Assembly: GCF_028416575.1 (NCBI RefSeq)
Contig: NZ_JAMQKB010000025.1
Location: 1 to 38,632 of the forward strand
Reading direction: 5' to 3'
Origin: Terrihalobacillus insolitus
Lineage (GTDB): Bacteria; Bacillota; Bacilli; Bacillales; Amphibacillaceae
DNA length: 38,632 bases
Shown: one piece after another, positions 25,223 through 34,517 of the stretch
Layout of the letters: each line of letters starts with the position of its first letter
Numbering within the stretch: position 1 is the first letter of the stretch
Position numbers and translations under genes: made by a program
The notes under the pieces: generated by a model
What the model saw: only the letters and a program-made list of their open reading frames with translations
Database searches by the model: none
What the model was told of the DNA's origin: nothing

Positions 25223-26824
25223 ATGAAAAAGTTAGTTTGGTTATTATTTTTAAGTCTATTTTTGGTTTTAGTAGCAGGATGTTCCTATGAAAACCCTGAG
25301 AGTGCATCTTCTGAACCAGAACAAAGTGGTGAAGAGGGAGAAGGCACTAGCGATACATCAACAGCTGACATAATTAAAGTTGGGTTAGATGTTGATGCAG
25401 GTTCAATGGATCCACGCCTAGCAAAAGATACTTCAGCTGCTAGAGTAGAAGAACTTGTTTATGACGGATTAGTGAGGTTGAATGCTAACTTAGAACCTGA
25501 ACCTGCTTTGGCGACAGAATGGGAGAATCCAGATGAAACAACCTGGATTTTCACTCTAAGGGAAGATGTAACTTTTCAAGATGGAGAACCTTTTACAGCC
25601 GAAGATGTCAAATACACATTTGACACCATTTTAGACCCTGATTTTCAAGCACCTTACCTTTCTTTATACGAACCAATTAAGAGTGTTGAGGTAATTGATG
25701 AGACACATGTAAAGTTCAACCTTAAAGAACCATATGCTCCACTTTTAAGTTATTTAGATATAGGTATTGTTCCAAAGCATATTGCTGAAAAGGGTGATGT
25801 GCTGTCAAGTGAACCAGTTGGAACTGGCCCTTATAAAATGGTCAACTGGGAAAAAAACAATCAAATCAATTTCGAGGCGAATGAGGATTACTGGGGAGGA
25901 ACACCAAAAACACCAAAAATTACGTACTTTATCATCCCGGACAATACCACTCGTGTAGCTGCGTTAGAATCAGGAGATGTTGATTTTGTTCATTCGCCAT
26001 TATCCCCACAAGATATTAGTAGAATTGAAAAAAACGATGAATTTAAGGTAGAGAAAACTCAAGCACTTGGTTTCACCTATTTGAACTATAATATGAAAAA
26101 TGAGATCTTATCAGATGTTAAGATCCGCCAAGCGCTGTCACATCTAGTAAATAAAAATGTGATATCAGAAGAAATTTATCAAGGTATGGATTCGCCAGGT
26201 AAGTCCCCATTGATACCTGCTTCATGGGCTTATACAGACAATGTTCCTGAATTTGAATATGATCCAGATAAAGCTTTAGAATTATTCGCTGAAGCAGGCT
26301 GGGAAGACACAGATGGGGATGGGATTCTTGACAAAGATGGTAAAAAACTATCACTAACACTATCAACCCATAGTGAAGATCCAAACAGGATTCAAATAGT
26401 GGAATACTTGCAAAATGAATTTACGCAGGTAGGAGTTGAAACGGAAGTCCTTACAAATGAGTGGCCAACTTTTAGTACTTCTTTAATGGAAGGAAACTTT
26501 GATATTGGACTCGTTGGTTGGTTGAATCTAGTTGGTCCAGATAGAGCCATGTATAATCAGTTCTATTCTGATAGTGGTAGTAACTACGGGAAATATAGTA
26601 ATGCTCGTGTAGATGAATTATTAGAAAAGGGTAGAAGAGTTTCAGATCAAGCTGAAAGAACTAAAATTTATCAAGAAGCTGCAAAAATTGTAACAGAAGA
26701 AGTTGCATACGATGTCTTACTTTACCAAGGTTATATTGCAATGTATGACAAAAATTTAAATGGCTTTGAGATTCATCCTACTGGTAGTTTATACGGATTA
26801 AAAGATGCAGAGTTAACAAATTAA
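25223..26824 (+). CDS. Dpp/Opp-type ABC transporter substrate-binding lipoprotein
   Basis: A 533-residue family 5 solute-binding protein. The signal peptide MKKLVWLLFLSLFLVLVAGC ends in a lipobox with C20 as the lipidated cysteine, followed by an acidic Ser/Glu-rich linker. The SBP_bac_5 domain is marked by WTFTLREDVTFQDGEPFTA-like sequence (WIFTLREDVTFQDGEP) and by SHLVNKNVI. It captures a peptide or peptide-like solute outside the membrane. ATG 25223 is chosen because GAGAGGGG lies nine bases upstream and it begins the signal peptide; the frame is open to 25205. The permease genes follow after 59 bases. Confidence 0.92.
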   Translation: MKKLVWLLFLSLFLVLVAGCSYENPESASSEPEQSGEEGEGTSDTSTADIIKVGLDVDAGSMDPRLAKDTSAARVEELVYDGLVRLNANLEPEPALATEWENPDETTWIFTLREDVTFQDGEPFTAEDVKYTFDTILDPDFQAPYLSLYEPIKSVEVIDETHVKFNLKEPYAPLLSYLDIGIVPKHIAEKGDVLSSEPVGTGPYKMVNWEKNNQINFEANEDYWGGTPKTPKITYFIIPDNTTRVAALESGDVDFVHSPLSPQDISRIEKNDEFKVEKTQALGFTYLNYNMKNEILSDVKIRQALSHLVNKNVISEEIYQGMDSPGKSPLIPASWAYTDNVPEFEYDPDKALELFAEAGWEDTDGDGILDKDGKKLSLTLSTHSEDPNRIQIVEYLQNEFTQVGVETEVLTNEWPTFSTSLMEGNFDIGLVGWLNLVGPDRAMYNQFYSDSGSNYGKYSNARVDELLEKGRRVSDQAERTKIYQEAAKIVTEEVAYDVLLYQGYIAMYDKNLNGFEIHPTGSLYGLKDAELTN

Positions 26825-26883
26825 TTAGAAATTAGGGGCCGTAATAAGCCCCTCTATTTCGTTAAGATCGGGAGTGTTTCTAT

Positions 26884-27867
26884 ATGATGACGTTTGTTGG
26901 AAAACGACTGTTGCAGCTAATCCCCGTTCTTTTAGGAATATCGATTTTAGTATTTCTTTTGCTACATTTGATTCCAGGGGATCCTGCACTTACTTTACTT
27001 GGCCAGGAAGCTACTCCTGAAGATGTTGAGAGGATAAGAGAGATATTAGGTTTAAATGAACCGTTGTATGTTCAGTTGTTCGTATTCCTAAAGAATCTCG
27101 TACAAGGTGATTTAGGAGTTTCTATTTTCCAGGATGTTCCCGTTCTTACATTAGTATTATCTCAACTTCCTGCAACACTTGAGTTAGCTTTTCTAGCACT
27201 AGTGATAGCTGTCATTATTGCCGTTCCGTTAGGAATCATATCTGCGGTAAAACAGTTCTCATGGTTAGACTATGTTAGCATGTTTTTTGCTCAGTTAGGT
27301 GTTTCCATGCCAGTGTTTTGGCTTGGGATGCTTTTAATTATTCAGTTTTCAGTGAATATGAATATTTTCCCTTCCTTTGGTAGAGGAGATCCTTTAGTTG
27401 AATCCTTTATTATGACCATACAGTCAGGGAACTTATATTATGTCATTGAAAGTTTTAAATACCTTATTCTTCCTGCATTAACCTTAGGGGTCATGAGTGC
27501 AGCGATGATTACACGTATGGTACGTTCCTCTATGCTTGAGGTTTTAAATGAAGATTATATTCGAACAGCTGAAGCAAAAGGCGTACGTTCGTTTTGGGTG
27601 ATTTTGAAGCATGCTTTTCGTAATGCACTCATTCCAGTCATAACAATTGTAGGTTTGCAATTTGGAAATCTTTTAGGTGGTGCTATTGTCACGGAAACGG
27701 TCTTTGGTTGGCCGGGTATTGGCAGATTAATTATAACTGCAATTAGTCAAAGAGACTTTCCAGTTGTTCAAGGAAGTGTACTAGTTATTGCGCTACTTTT
27801 TGCGATTATTAATTTAGTTGTAGATCTTTTATATGCTCTCATCAATCCAAAAATAAAAAGTAATTAA
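26884..27867 (+). CDS. ABC transporter permease, DppB/OppB type
   Basis: A 327-residue permease with six predicted membrane segments. The N-terminal RLLQLIPVLLGISILVFLLL and LIPGDPA are typical of DppB/OppB proteins. The EAA loop for ATPase contact is YIRTAEAKGVRSFWVILKHA, followed by ALIPVITIVGLQFGNLLGGA. It forms the membrane channel with the DppC-type partner encoded six bases downstream of its stop. An alternative start two bases later in a different codon does not exist; MMTF at 26884 may start at either of two adjacent ATGs. Confidence 0.93.
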   Translation: MMTFVGKRLLQLIPVLLGISILVFLLLHLIPGDPALTLLGQEATPEDVERIREILGLNEPLYVQLFVFLKNLVQGDLGVSIFQDVPVLTLVLSQLPATLELAFLALVIAVIIAVPLGIISAVKQFSWLDYVSMFFAQLGVSMPVFWLGMLLIIQFSVNMNIFPSFGRGDPLVESFIMTIQSGNLYYVIESFKYLILPALTLGVMSAAMITRMVRSSMLEVLNEDYIRTAEAKGVRSFWVILKHAFRNALIPVITIVGLQFGNLLGGAIVTETVFGWPGIGRLIITAISQRDFPVVQGSVLVIALLFAIINLVVDLLYALINPKIKSN

Positions 27868-27879
27868 GGAGGGGTGCAG

Positions 27880-28776
27880 ATGGCGCAGCTGGAACCTGCA
27901 AATAACCCTGAACATGTTACAATTCCCCTAAAAAAATCAAGTAAGGTGAAAGATTTTCTCTCTCTTATGGTAAAAAGTAAATCCGTCTTGATTGGGGGAA
28001 TTATTGTACTCATTGTTATTCTTAGTGCAATATTTGCCCCTTTAATTGCTACCCATGATCCAAACGAAATGGAAATGTCAAAACGGTTAATGGGTCCAAT
28101 GGAAGAAGGGCACTTATTAGGTACAGATAACTATGGAAGAGATTTATTTTCGAGAATTGTATATGGTGCTAGAGTTTCCTTAGAAGTTGGAGTTGTATCA
28201 GTTAGTGTGTCGCTTCTAATTGGAGTTACGCTTGGGTTGGTTGCTGGTTATTATGGTGGATGGTTGGACAACATCATCATGCGTACGGTTGACATTGTTT
28301 TATCTTTCCCAGTACTTTTGCTCGCAATTGCCTTGGTAGCGGCATTAGGTCCGGGGATAGATAATGTCATACTAGCTTTAGGACTCATCTACTGGACAAA
28401 TTATGCCAGGATAGTACGTGCCAATGTGATGGCACTTAAAGAGGAGGAGTATATTCAAGCAGCTAAAACGATTGGATCTAGTGATTTTAGGATTATTTTC
28501 TATAATATACTGCCCAACTGTTTGGCACCTATTATCGTTGTAGCTACTTTAGGTATAGGTATTGCAATTGTTGCTGAAGCGACGTTAAGTTTTCTAGGAC
28601 TTGGTATACAGCCACCAGATTCAAGCTGGGGTTGGACACTATCTTTTGGAATGAAATTTATTCGTGATGCTGCCCACTTATCGATCTATCCAGGACTTGC
28701 AATTATGTTTACGGTATTGGGCTTTAATTTATTAGGGGATGGAATTCGTGATCTTACAGATTCAAAAACAAAGTAA
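27880..28776 (+). CDS. ABC transporter permease, DppC/OppC type
   Basis: A 298-residue permease. The N-terminal OppC_N segment contains FLSLMVKSKSVLIGGIIVL, and HLLGTDNYGRDLFSRIVYGA is the conserved DppC motif. The EAA loop is EEYIQAAKTIGSSDFRIIFY. The protein pairs with the DppB-type permease just upstream. The start is ATG 27880, with a strong AAGGAGGGG site at 27867-27875; the GTG at 27874 overlaps that site and is unlikely. The deacylase gene follows after 19 bases. Confidence 0.93.
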   Translation: MAQLEPANNPEHVTIPLKKSSKVKDFLSLMVKSKSVLIGGIIVLIVILSAIFAPLIATHDPNEMEMSKRLMGPMEEGHLLGTDNYGRDLFSRIVYGARVSLEVGVVSVSVSLLIGVTLGLVAGYYGGWLDNIIMRTVDIVLSFPVLLLAIALVAALGPGIDNVILALGLIYWTNYARIVRANVMALKEEEYIQAAKTIGSSDFRIIFYNILPNCLAPIIVVATLGIGIAIVAEATLSFLGLGIQPPDSSWGWTLSFGMKFIRDAAHLSIYPGLAIMFTVLGFNLLGDGIRDLTDSKTK

Positions 28777-28795
28777 AAAGTAGGAGGAATTACGT

Positions 28796-29734
28796 ATGTT
28801 AAAAACAACTACTCGTAAATATGAAGAGATTTTTGTAACACATTTATCCAATGGAAGTGAAGTAAGCTTACCCGTTCATACGATTACAGGAGAAAGGAGT
28901 GGGCCTGTATTAGGGTTATCTGCTGTTGTTCATGGAGATGAAATTATTGGATCAGAAATCTTACGAAGAGTTTATGACCGCTTAGATGAAGCTGAATTGG
29001 CAGGTTCTGTGAAAATAATGCCAGTCGCAAATCCATTAGCCTTTGAATCAATGACTAGAAATACTCCTTTAGACATGAACAATATGAATCGAATTTTTCC
29101 AGGTTCAGCTGGAGGATGGGTAACAGAGCAAATTTCCCATAAAATTGCCACTGAATTTTTAGATACAATCGATGCGTATATAGATATCCATTCAGGGGGT
29201 GCTCAACCCGTTGTGGATTACGTTTATATTCAAAACGATGAAGAATTATCTCGAGCCTTTAACTTTCCTGTGTTATATCGACCTAAAACCTTATATGAAG
29301 GAACAACCGTTACCTATACAGTAGAAAAGGATATCCCAAGTGTGACAGTAGAAGTCGGTGGGGGACCAAATTTTGAAAAGGACATTGAACGAGGTGTCGA
29401 AGGTATTTTCAACTGTATGCGTAAGTTAAACATGTTAGATGGAGAAGTTACTCCACCACCAGAGCAAAAGGTAATGACGGAAATTCAAATAATTCGTCCG
29501 AAACAAGGTGGATTAATGATACCAGAGTATGATTATAGTGCGGTTGGAACAGTGATTGAAGGGAACCAAGTTTTATCTAGAACTTATAATCCGCGTACAT
29601 TTGAAGAGGTTGAGGTTATTAAGGCTCCTTTTGAAAAGAATCTTGTCATTCTAATGAGAGGTTCCTTCCAAAAAGTAAACCCTGGAGACTATGGTTTCAT
29701 GCTAGGAAATATGGATACAAGAGAGTTGGATTAA
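28796..29734 (+). CDS. AstE/AspA-family zinc deacylase (succinylglutamate desuccinylase/aspartoacylase type)
   Basis: A 312-residue M14-like enzyme. Zinc ligands are H46 and E49 (VVHGDE) and H132 (DIHSGG). The substrate-binding region includes NMNRIFPG, and E186 (VTVEVGGG) is the catalytic glutamate. Family members remove acetyl, succinyl or aspartyl groups from N-acyl amino acids; DoeB/EutE of ectoine degradation is also a member. Here it sits between a peptide-type importer and an aminotransferase, so it probably releases a free amino group from an imported or hydrolysed acyl compound. AGGAGG lies just upstream. The stop is one base from the next gene's ATG, showing tight coupling. Confidence 0.88.
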   Translation: MLKTTTRKYEEIFVTHLSNGSEVSLPVHTITGERSGPVLGLSAVVHGDEIIGSEILRRVYDRLDEAELAGSVKIMPVANPLAFESMTRNTPLDMNNMNRIFPGSAGGWVTEQISHKIATEFLDTIDAYIDIHSGGAQPVVDYVYIQNDEELSRAFNFPVLYRPKTLYEGTTVTYTVEKDIPSVTVEVGGGPNFEKDIERGVEGIFNCMRKLNMLDGEVTPPPEQKVMTEIQIIRPKQGGLMIPEYDYSAVGTVIEGNQVLSRTYNPRTFEEVEVIKAPFEKNLVILMRGSFQKVNPGDYGFMLGNMDTRELD

Positions 29735-29735
29735 G

Positions 29736-30938
29736 ATGAGTGTGAGCTCAAAAAAAGTAACAGATCTAGATTTGAAACTATCACAAGAATATGTGCAAAT
29801 TGTGTTAGGGATAGATGCTTTTTACAGATCCTCAAATCAAGAATCATCTGAAGCAGAACTAGCAAAAGAAGGCTTAGTTCCTATTAATCTAACAAATGAA
29901 TACCCTAGATACTACTCAAGTTGGGATGGGATCATAGAAGATTTAAATGAAATTCGCATAAAATATTTGAACGTAAATGATGAAATGAGAAGAAATTATA
30001 TGCAACAGCAAGTTGGATCACTTATTTCATTAGCAAAGTGGGTAGCCAAAAAGGACGATTACCCTTTCCGAGAAGTGGTAAGGAGTTTGTTATATGTAAA
30101 TGAAAATCCTCTAGTTCAATCAGAGAGAGACATCTTACATCATAAACTTAACGATTTGTTGAGCCGGAAAGGGTTTAAAGGATCTTTAGCAGATAAGGTG
30201 CAAAAATGGGAAGAAGAGCAAAATGTTCCAAGTAGAGAACTAGAGTCTGTTTTAAAGGACTTACTTGCGAGTGCCAAAGAGCAAGTGGTTAAAAAAATGG
30301 GTTTCCCTATAGAGGATGTAAAGGTTACACCAAAGGCTATTTATAATGTTCCGTACAGTGCTTATTGTGATTATGTGAATCAAAGCATGTATGTTAATGG
30401 AGATCTTAGATATACGTATGCGTCATTAAAGCACTTAGTTACACATGAGTCGTTTCCAGGCCATACTACACATATGAGAGTGAGAGAATTGTTGACGAAC
30501 TCTGGTGACATGCCTCTTGATGCTGCGTTGGTGATAACAAATACAGCGAGTAGCTCTGTTTTTGAAGGTATTGGGGATAATGGCGCTCTATTCGTTGATT
30601 GGGTCGATTCTATAGATGATGAAATCTATTTTGTTTTCCAACGAATTCGTTCCATTTCCGGCTTAAATGCTGCTCATATGCTGCATTCTGAACAAAAAAG
30701 TGAAGAGGAAGTAAGGACATTTCTGAAGGAGTTTGCTTTTGGAGATGATAATTGGATTGATTCAAGATTGCGGTTCTTTAATCATTCACTACGGGCTCCT
30801 TTCATCTACGCTTATTGGAGAGGGAATCAGGCAGTAAATGAAGTGTATACCCGCATTTCACCTGAAAGAAAACAAGACTTTTTTAAATATCTTTATCACA
30901 ATATGCATTCTGCTGATACGATAAAACAATTTTCATAG
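29736..30938 (+). CDS. DUF885-like putative metallopeptidase
   Basis: A 400-residue, mostly helical protein. The motif HESFPGHTTH at residues 237-246 matches the zinc-binding HE-x(3)-GH signature of DUF885 proteins, which resemble M32/M2-type peptidases. At 400 residues it is shorter than typical DUF885 members (usually over 550), so the N-terminal part is reduced. There is no signal peptide, so it acts in the cytoplasm, presumably on the imported compound. The ATG follows the deacylase stop with one base between. The aminotransferase starts 11 bases after its end. Substrate unknown. Confidence 0.75.
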   Translation: MSVSSKKVTDLDLKLSQEYVQIVLGIDAFYRSSNQESSEAELAKEGLVPINLTNEYPRYYSSWDGIIEDLNEIRIKYLNVNDEMRRNYMQQQVGSLISLAKWVAKKDDYPFREVVRSLLYVNENPLVQSERDILHHKLNDLLSRKGFKGSLADKVQKWEEEQNVPSRELESVLKDLLASAKEQVVKKMGFPIEDVKVTPKAIYNVPYSAYCDYVNQSMYVNGDLRYTYASLKHLVTHESFPGHTTHMRVRELLTNSGDMPLDAALVITNTASSSVFEGIGDNGALFVDWVDSIDDEIYFVFQRIRSISGLNAAHMLHSEQKSEEEVRTFLKEFAFGDDNWIDSRLRFFNHSLRAPFIYAYWRGNQAVNEVYTRISPERKQDFFKYLYHNMHSADTIKQFS

Positions 30939-30949
30939 GAGGCATTATA

Positions 30950-32272
30950 ATGGAATTCAATCATTCAAAGGCATTATATGAAAGCGCAAAAGAATCAGTA
31001 CCAGCCGGAGTACATTCCAATTCCCGTTATCGTAATCCACATCCTATCTATTTTAAAAAGGGGGAAGGGCCTTGGATCACTGATGTTGATGGGAATAGCT
31101 ACTTAGATTGTATTATGGGGAATGGAGCAATCATTTTGGGTCATAATAACCCTGATTTTAATGAACGAGTGAGCGATTATACAACTACAGGGATTGTAAC
31201 TGGCTTGGAAACGGAATTAAGTATTAAGGCAGCCGAGAAATTTCTAACCTTTGTACCAACAGCTGAAAAAGTTCGCTACACCAATACAGGTACTGAGGCA
31301 ATAATGCATGCCATGCTTATGGCTCGCACGTATACTGGAAAGAATGATGTTGCTGTCGTAGAGGGTGCCTTCAATGGTTGGCATGATGCAGTACTCGTGA
31401 GCACATGGCCTGATTTAAATAAAGCAGGTGAAAAAACTTCTCCTAACACATTGCCAGGATCTCCAGGTTTAATGGAGGATGCGGTGAATAGTACGTTAGT
31501 TATTCCTTTTAATGATTTAGAAATAGCTGAACAATTGTTAACAGAAAATAAAGATCGAATTGCCGCATTAATCTTAGAGCCAGTTATGATCGATATCGGA
31601 TATATTCCTGCAAAAAGGGAATATTTACAGGGCTTAAGAGACATTTGTTATCGGCTAAATATCCTACTCATATTTGATGAGTTATTAACCGGTTTCCGTG
31701 TTTCACCAGGTGGAGCTCAAACTCTTTATGGAATCACACCTGATTTATCCACATTTGGTAAAGCCATTAGTAATGGATATATGTTAGCGGCAGTTGCTGG
31801 GAGGACCGATGTATTTGACACCGTGACACCAGGAAAAGGTAGTTGCTCCTTTGTTGGAACTTACAATGGTCATCAAATTTCGCTGGCTGCAACGATGGCT
31901 TTTATGGAAATGTATGAGGAAAAAAATGTGTTTCAAACTCTTGTGGATAGAACTGACGCGCTAATCGCAAAGTTTGATCAATTAGCTGCCAAGCACAAAA
32001 TACCAGGACGTATGCAAGGGCGTGGTGGACATTTTCATTGGTACTTTACCGATAAGGAGATAGGTGATTACCGCGATGCAGCCATTAACTCAGATAAGAA
32101 ATTATATGGTGAATTTATACAAGAATTGTTTAAACAAGGGGTATATTGTTCACCTAATTACCTTCTTCACCATGCTATATCGTTAGCACATACAGAGGAG
32201 CATATTGAAATCCTTGTTTCACGTATGGATCATAGCTTAGCAAAAGCATTGGAGGTAAAAACTGGTTCATAA
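30950..32272 (+). CDS. class-III PLP-dependent aminotransferase (GSA-aminomutase-like)
   Basis: A 440-residue fold-type I PLP enzyme. The cofactor-binding aspartate is D243 (IFDELLTGFR) and the Schiff-base lysine is K271 (STFGKAISNG). TNTGTEAIMHAMLMAR is the phosphate-binding region, and SVPAGVHSNSRYRNPHP at the N-terminus resembles glutamate-1-semialdehyde aminomutase-like proteins. No hem gene is nearby, so a catabolic omega-aminotransferase is more likely than tetrapyrrole synthesis. AGGAGG lies before the ATG. It lies between the peptidase and the two ATPase genes of the importer, which shows that uptake and breakdown are expressed together. Confidence 0.88.
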   Translation: MEFNHSKALYESAKESVPAGVHSNSRYRNPHPIYFKKGEGPWITDVDGNSYLDCIMGNGAIILGHNNPDFNERVSDYTTTGIVTGLETELSIKAAEKFLTFVPTAEKVRYTNTGTEAIMHAMLMARTYTGKNDVAVVEGAFNGWHDAVLVSTWPDLNKAGEKTSPNTLPGSPGLMEDAVNSTLVIPFNDLEIAEQLLTENKDRIAALILEPVMIDIGYIPAKREYLQGLRDICYRLNILLIFDELLTGFRVSPGGAQTLYGITPDLSTFGKAISNGYMLAAVAGRTDVFDTVTPGKGSCSFVGTYNGHQISLAATMAFMEMYEEKNVFQTLVDRTDALIAKFDQLAAKHKIPGRMQGRGGHFHWYFTDKEIGDYRDAAINSDKKLYGEFIQELFKQGVYCSPNYLLHHAISLAHTEEHIEILVSRMDHSLAKALEVKTGS

Positions 32273-32284
32273 GGGGGGATTAAC

Positions 32285-33307
32285 TTGAAACCTAAAGTAC
32301 TAGAAGTAAAGAATCTCAGAACCACATTTCGTTCAAATAAGAAATCATTTAATGCAGTTGATGAAATATCCTTTCATATAAATGAGGGAGAGACCCTAGG
32401 GATTGTAGGGGAATCTGGTTGCGGGAAAAGTGTCACCTCTCTATCTATTATGGGGTTAATTAAACCGCCAGGGGAGGTGAATGGAGATCAAGTTACCTTT
32501 CAAGACATGGATTTACTTTCTTTAAATAAAAGGAAAATGAGAAAAATCAGAGGAAACCAAATTTCAATGATTTTTCAGGAACCCATGACATCTCTTAATC
32601 CCGTTTATCGAATTGGTGATCAAATTGGTGAATCCATTCGTATCCATGAAAAAGTCAAAGGAACAAAGCTTAAGAAACGAGTCGTGGACTTATTAAAATT
32701 AGTAGGAATTCCTCGACCAGAAGAAATATATGCCAATTACCCTCATCAACTTTCAGGTGGAATGAGTCAGAGAGTGATGATCGCAATTGCCATGGCATGT
32801 AATCCGGATTTAATCATAGCTGATGAACCTACTACCGCATTGGATGTAACCATACAGGCTCAAATTTTGGAGCTAATGAAAAGCATTCAAGAAGAAAGAG
32901 GAATGTCCATAATGCTGATCACTCATGACTTGGGTGTGGTTTCTGAGGTGTGTGATCGTATGTTAGTAATGTATGCTGGGAAAATTGTTGAGTCTGGCAT
33001 AGTAGAGGATGTCTTGAAAAATCCACAGCATCCCTATACAAAAGGGTTATTGGATTCGTTGCCTAAAAAGGGAGTCGATAAGGAAAGACTTAACTATATT
33101 CCAGGTCAAGTACCATCACCACTTAATTGGGGAGTGGGATGTCGATTTGCAGATCGATGCTCCCATGCAATGGTCAAATGCCATGAACAGATCCCCTCAT
33201 TAATTGAAATTGGCAATGAACAACAAGCTGCCTGCTGGCTAGTGGAAGAAGGAGGCGAATTAGACGATGTCAGTAAAGGAAAAGACACAACCTCTATTAG
33301 AAGTTAA
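32285..33307 (+). CDS. ABC transporter ATPase, DppD/OppD type
   Basis: A 340-residue ATPase. Walker A is GESGCGKS (about 43-50), the signature is LSGGMSQR, and Walker B is LIIADEPT. The C-terminal oligopeptide domain contains GCRFADRCSHAMVKC, whose cysteines bind an iron-sulfur or structural metal site in DppD proteins. The start is TTG at 32285 with AAGGGGGG upstream; no ATG in frame is better placed. The gene overlaps the DppF-type ATPase by 41 bases. Confidence 0.92.
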   Translation: MKPKVLEVKNLRTTFRSNKKSFNAVDEISFHINEGETLGIVGESGCGKSVTSLSIMGLIKPPGEVNGDQVTFQDMDLLSLNKRKMRKIRGNQISMIFQEPMTSLNPVYRIGDQIGESIRIHEKVKGTKLKKRVVDLLKLVGIPRPEEIYANYPHQLSGGMSQRVMIAIAMACNPDLIIADEPTTALDVTIQAQILELMKSIQEERGMSIMLITHDLGVVSEVCDRMLVMYAGKIVESGIVEDVLKNPQHPYTKGLLDSLPKKGVDKERLNYIPGQVPSPLNWGVGCRFADRCSHAMVKCHEQIPSLIEIGNEQQAACWLVEEGGELDDVSKGKDTTSIRS

Positions 33308-34247
33308 TAATCTTAAAATGCATTTTCCAATAAATAAGGGAATTTTTTCAAAACAAGTTGGAGCTGTTAAAGCGGTTGATGGGGTTTCCTTTACAGTTAA
33401 TAAAGGGGAAACTCTAGGTATTGTTGGAGAATCAGGTTGTGGAAAATCCACAACTGCCCGTGTTATTATTCGTTTACTTGAAGCTACAGGTGGTTCCGTT
33501 AAGCTTGAGGGTCATGAATTAACAAATCTTAATCCTAAAAAAATGCGGGAATTAAGAAAAGATATTCAAATGGTATTTCAAGACCCATTCGCCTCCTTGA
33601 ATCCACGTTGGACGGTTCAAAGAACTCTGATGGAACCGATGAAAGTATATGGAATTGGAAATAAAAGTGAAAGAAAAAGAAAAGTAGGAGAGCTATTAAA
33701 TCAAGTGGGTTTAGACGAAAGCTATGCAAAAAGACATGCTCATGAGTTTAGTGGAGGTCAGCGTCAACGTATAGGAATTGCCAGAGCGCTTGTCCTTAAT
33801 CCAAAATTAATTATCGCAGATGAACCCGTGTCTGCACTTGATATTTCCGTTCAATCCCAAGTGATTAATTTGATGCAGGATATGCAACAAGAATATGATT
33901 TAACTTATCTCTTCATTACTCATGATTTATCAGTAGTTGAACATATAGCAGATAAAATCGCTGTTATGTACTTAGGAAAAATCGTTGAATTAGCGGATAA
34001 GGAAAAAATATTTGACAATCCTTTACATCCATACACGGAGGCACTAATATCAGCTGCCCCCGAAGTGAATGCCCTGGAGAAAAAAGAACGTATCGTCTTA
34101 GGTGGAGATGTACCAAGCCCAGCTAACCCACCAAATGGATGCCCATTCCATACAAGATGTCATAAAGCCATGGATATATGTAAACAAGAAGTACCAGAGT
34201 TTAAAGAGATTTCAGATGGTCAATTAACTGCTTGTCATCTCTATTGA
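33267..34247 (+). CDS. ABC transporter ATPase, DppF/OppF type
   Basis: A 326-residue ATPase that would pair with the DppD-type subunit encoded just upstream. Walker A is GESGCGKST, the signature is FSGGQRQR, and Walker B is LIIADEPV. The C-terminal GCPFHTRCHKAMDIC is the oligopeptide-domain cysteine motif. The ATG at 33267 lies inside the dppD-like gene and has GGAGGCG ten bases upstream. It is the last gene of the operon; a terminator follows at 34331. Confidence 0.92.
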   Translation: MSVKEKTQPLLEVNNLKMHFPINKGIFSKQVGAVKAVDGVSFTVNKGETLGIVGESGCGKSTTARVIIRLLEATGGSVKLEGHELTNLNPKKMRELRKDIQMVFQDPFASLNPRWTVQRTLMEPMKVYGIGNKSERKRKVGELLNQVGLDESYAKRHAHEFSGGQRQRIGIARALVLNPKLIIADEPVSALDISVQSQVINLMQDMQQEYDLTYLFITHDLSVVEHIADKIAVMYLGKIVELADKEKIFDNPLHPYTEALISAAPEVNALEKKERIVLGGDVPSPANPPNGCPFHTRCHKAMDICKQEVPEFKEISDGQLTACHLY

Positions 34248-34335
34248 TGAATTTGATAGGGATGTGGAGCCCTACTATAAGTACCAGGTATTCACAAAAG
34301 AACAAATGCGTTTTTTTATAGAGATGGACAAATAA
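34246..34335 (+). pseudogene. possible 3' gene remnant behind the DppF gene
   Basis: Thirty codons in the +1 frame relative to the ATPase read DEFDRDVEPYYKYQVFTKEQ, then MRFFIEMDK and TAA. The sequence looks like a real protein end but has no start of its own. It may be what remains of a gene deleted between the ATPase and the terminator. Family not recognised. Confidence 0.3.
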
Positions 34336-34370
34336 GCGGATTCTCAATAATATTGGAATCCGTTTATTTT
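34331..34370 (+). terminator. terminator of the M24/ABC transporter operon
   Basis: AATAAGCGGATTC (34331-34343) and GAATCCGTTTATT (34356-34368) form a 13-bp stem with one G-T pair, followed by TTATTAG. It lies about 85 bases after the last ATPase gene. Confidence 0.8.
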
Positions 34371-34426
34371 ATTAGACAATCTTGAGGTAATAGTTATCGA
34401 TAGAGAATATTATCCTGCATTTCGAG

Positions 34427-34454
34427 CTTGTGGATAACTTAACTTATTCACAAG
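34427..34454. repeat. inverted repeat with two DnaA-box-like sequences
   Basis: CTTGTGGATAA and TTATTCACAAG face each other across six bases. The first contains a perfect DnaA box on the minus strand (TTATCCACA) and the second a one-mismatch copy. There is no rep gene or further box cluster, so chance or a remnant is likely. Confidence 0.3.
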
Positions 34455-34517
34455 TATTTTATTTCTATTTTTTAAATTGCATTTTTTTAAAATTTTCTTA
34501 AGCAGCTTGTTGCTGGT

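Noticed and set aside
30950..32272. Glutamate-1-semialdehyde aminomutase for haem synthesis
   Set aside because: Sequence is related, but it lies inside a transporter operon with no tetrapyrrole genes; a catabolic aminotransferase is more likely.
34427..34454. Two facing DnaA-box-like sequences as a replication origin
   Set aside because: Only one perfect and one imperfect box, no replication gene, no AT-rich unwinding cluster with further boxes; sequence could equally be a chance inverted repeat.
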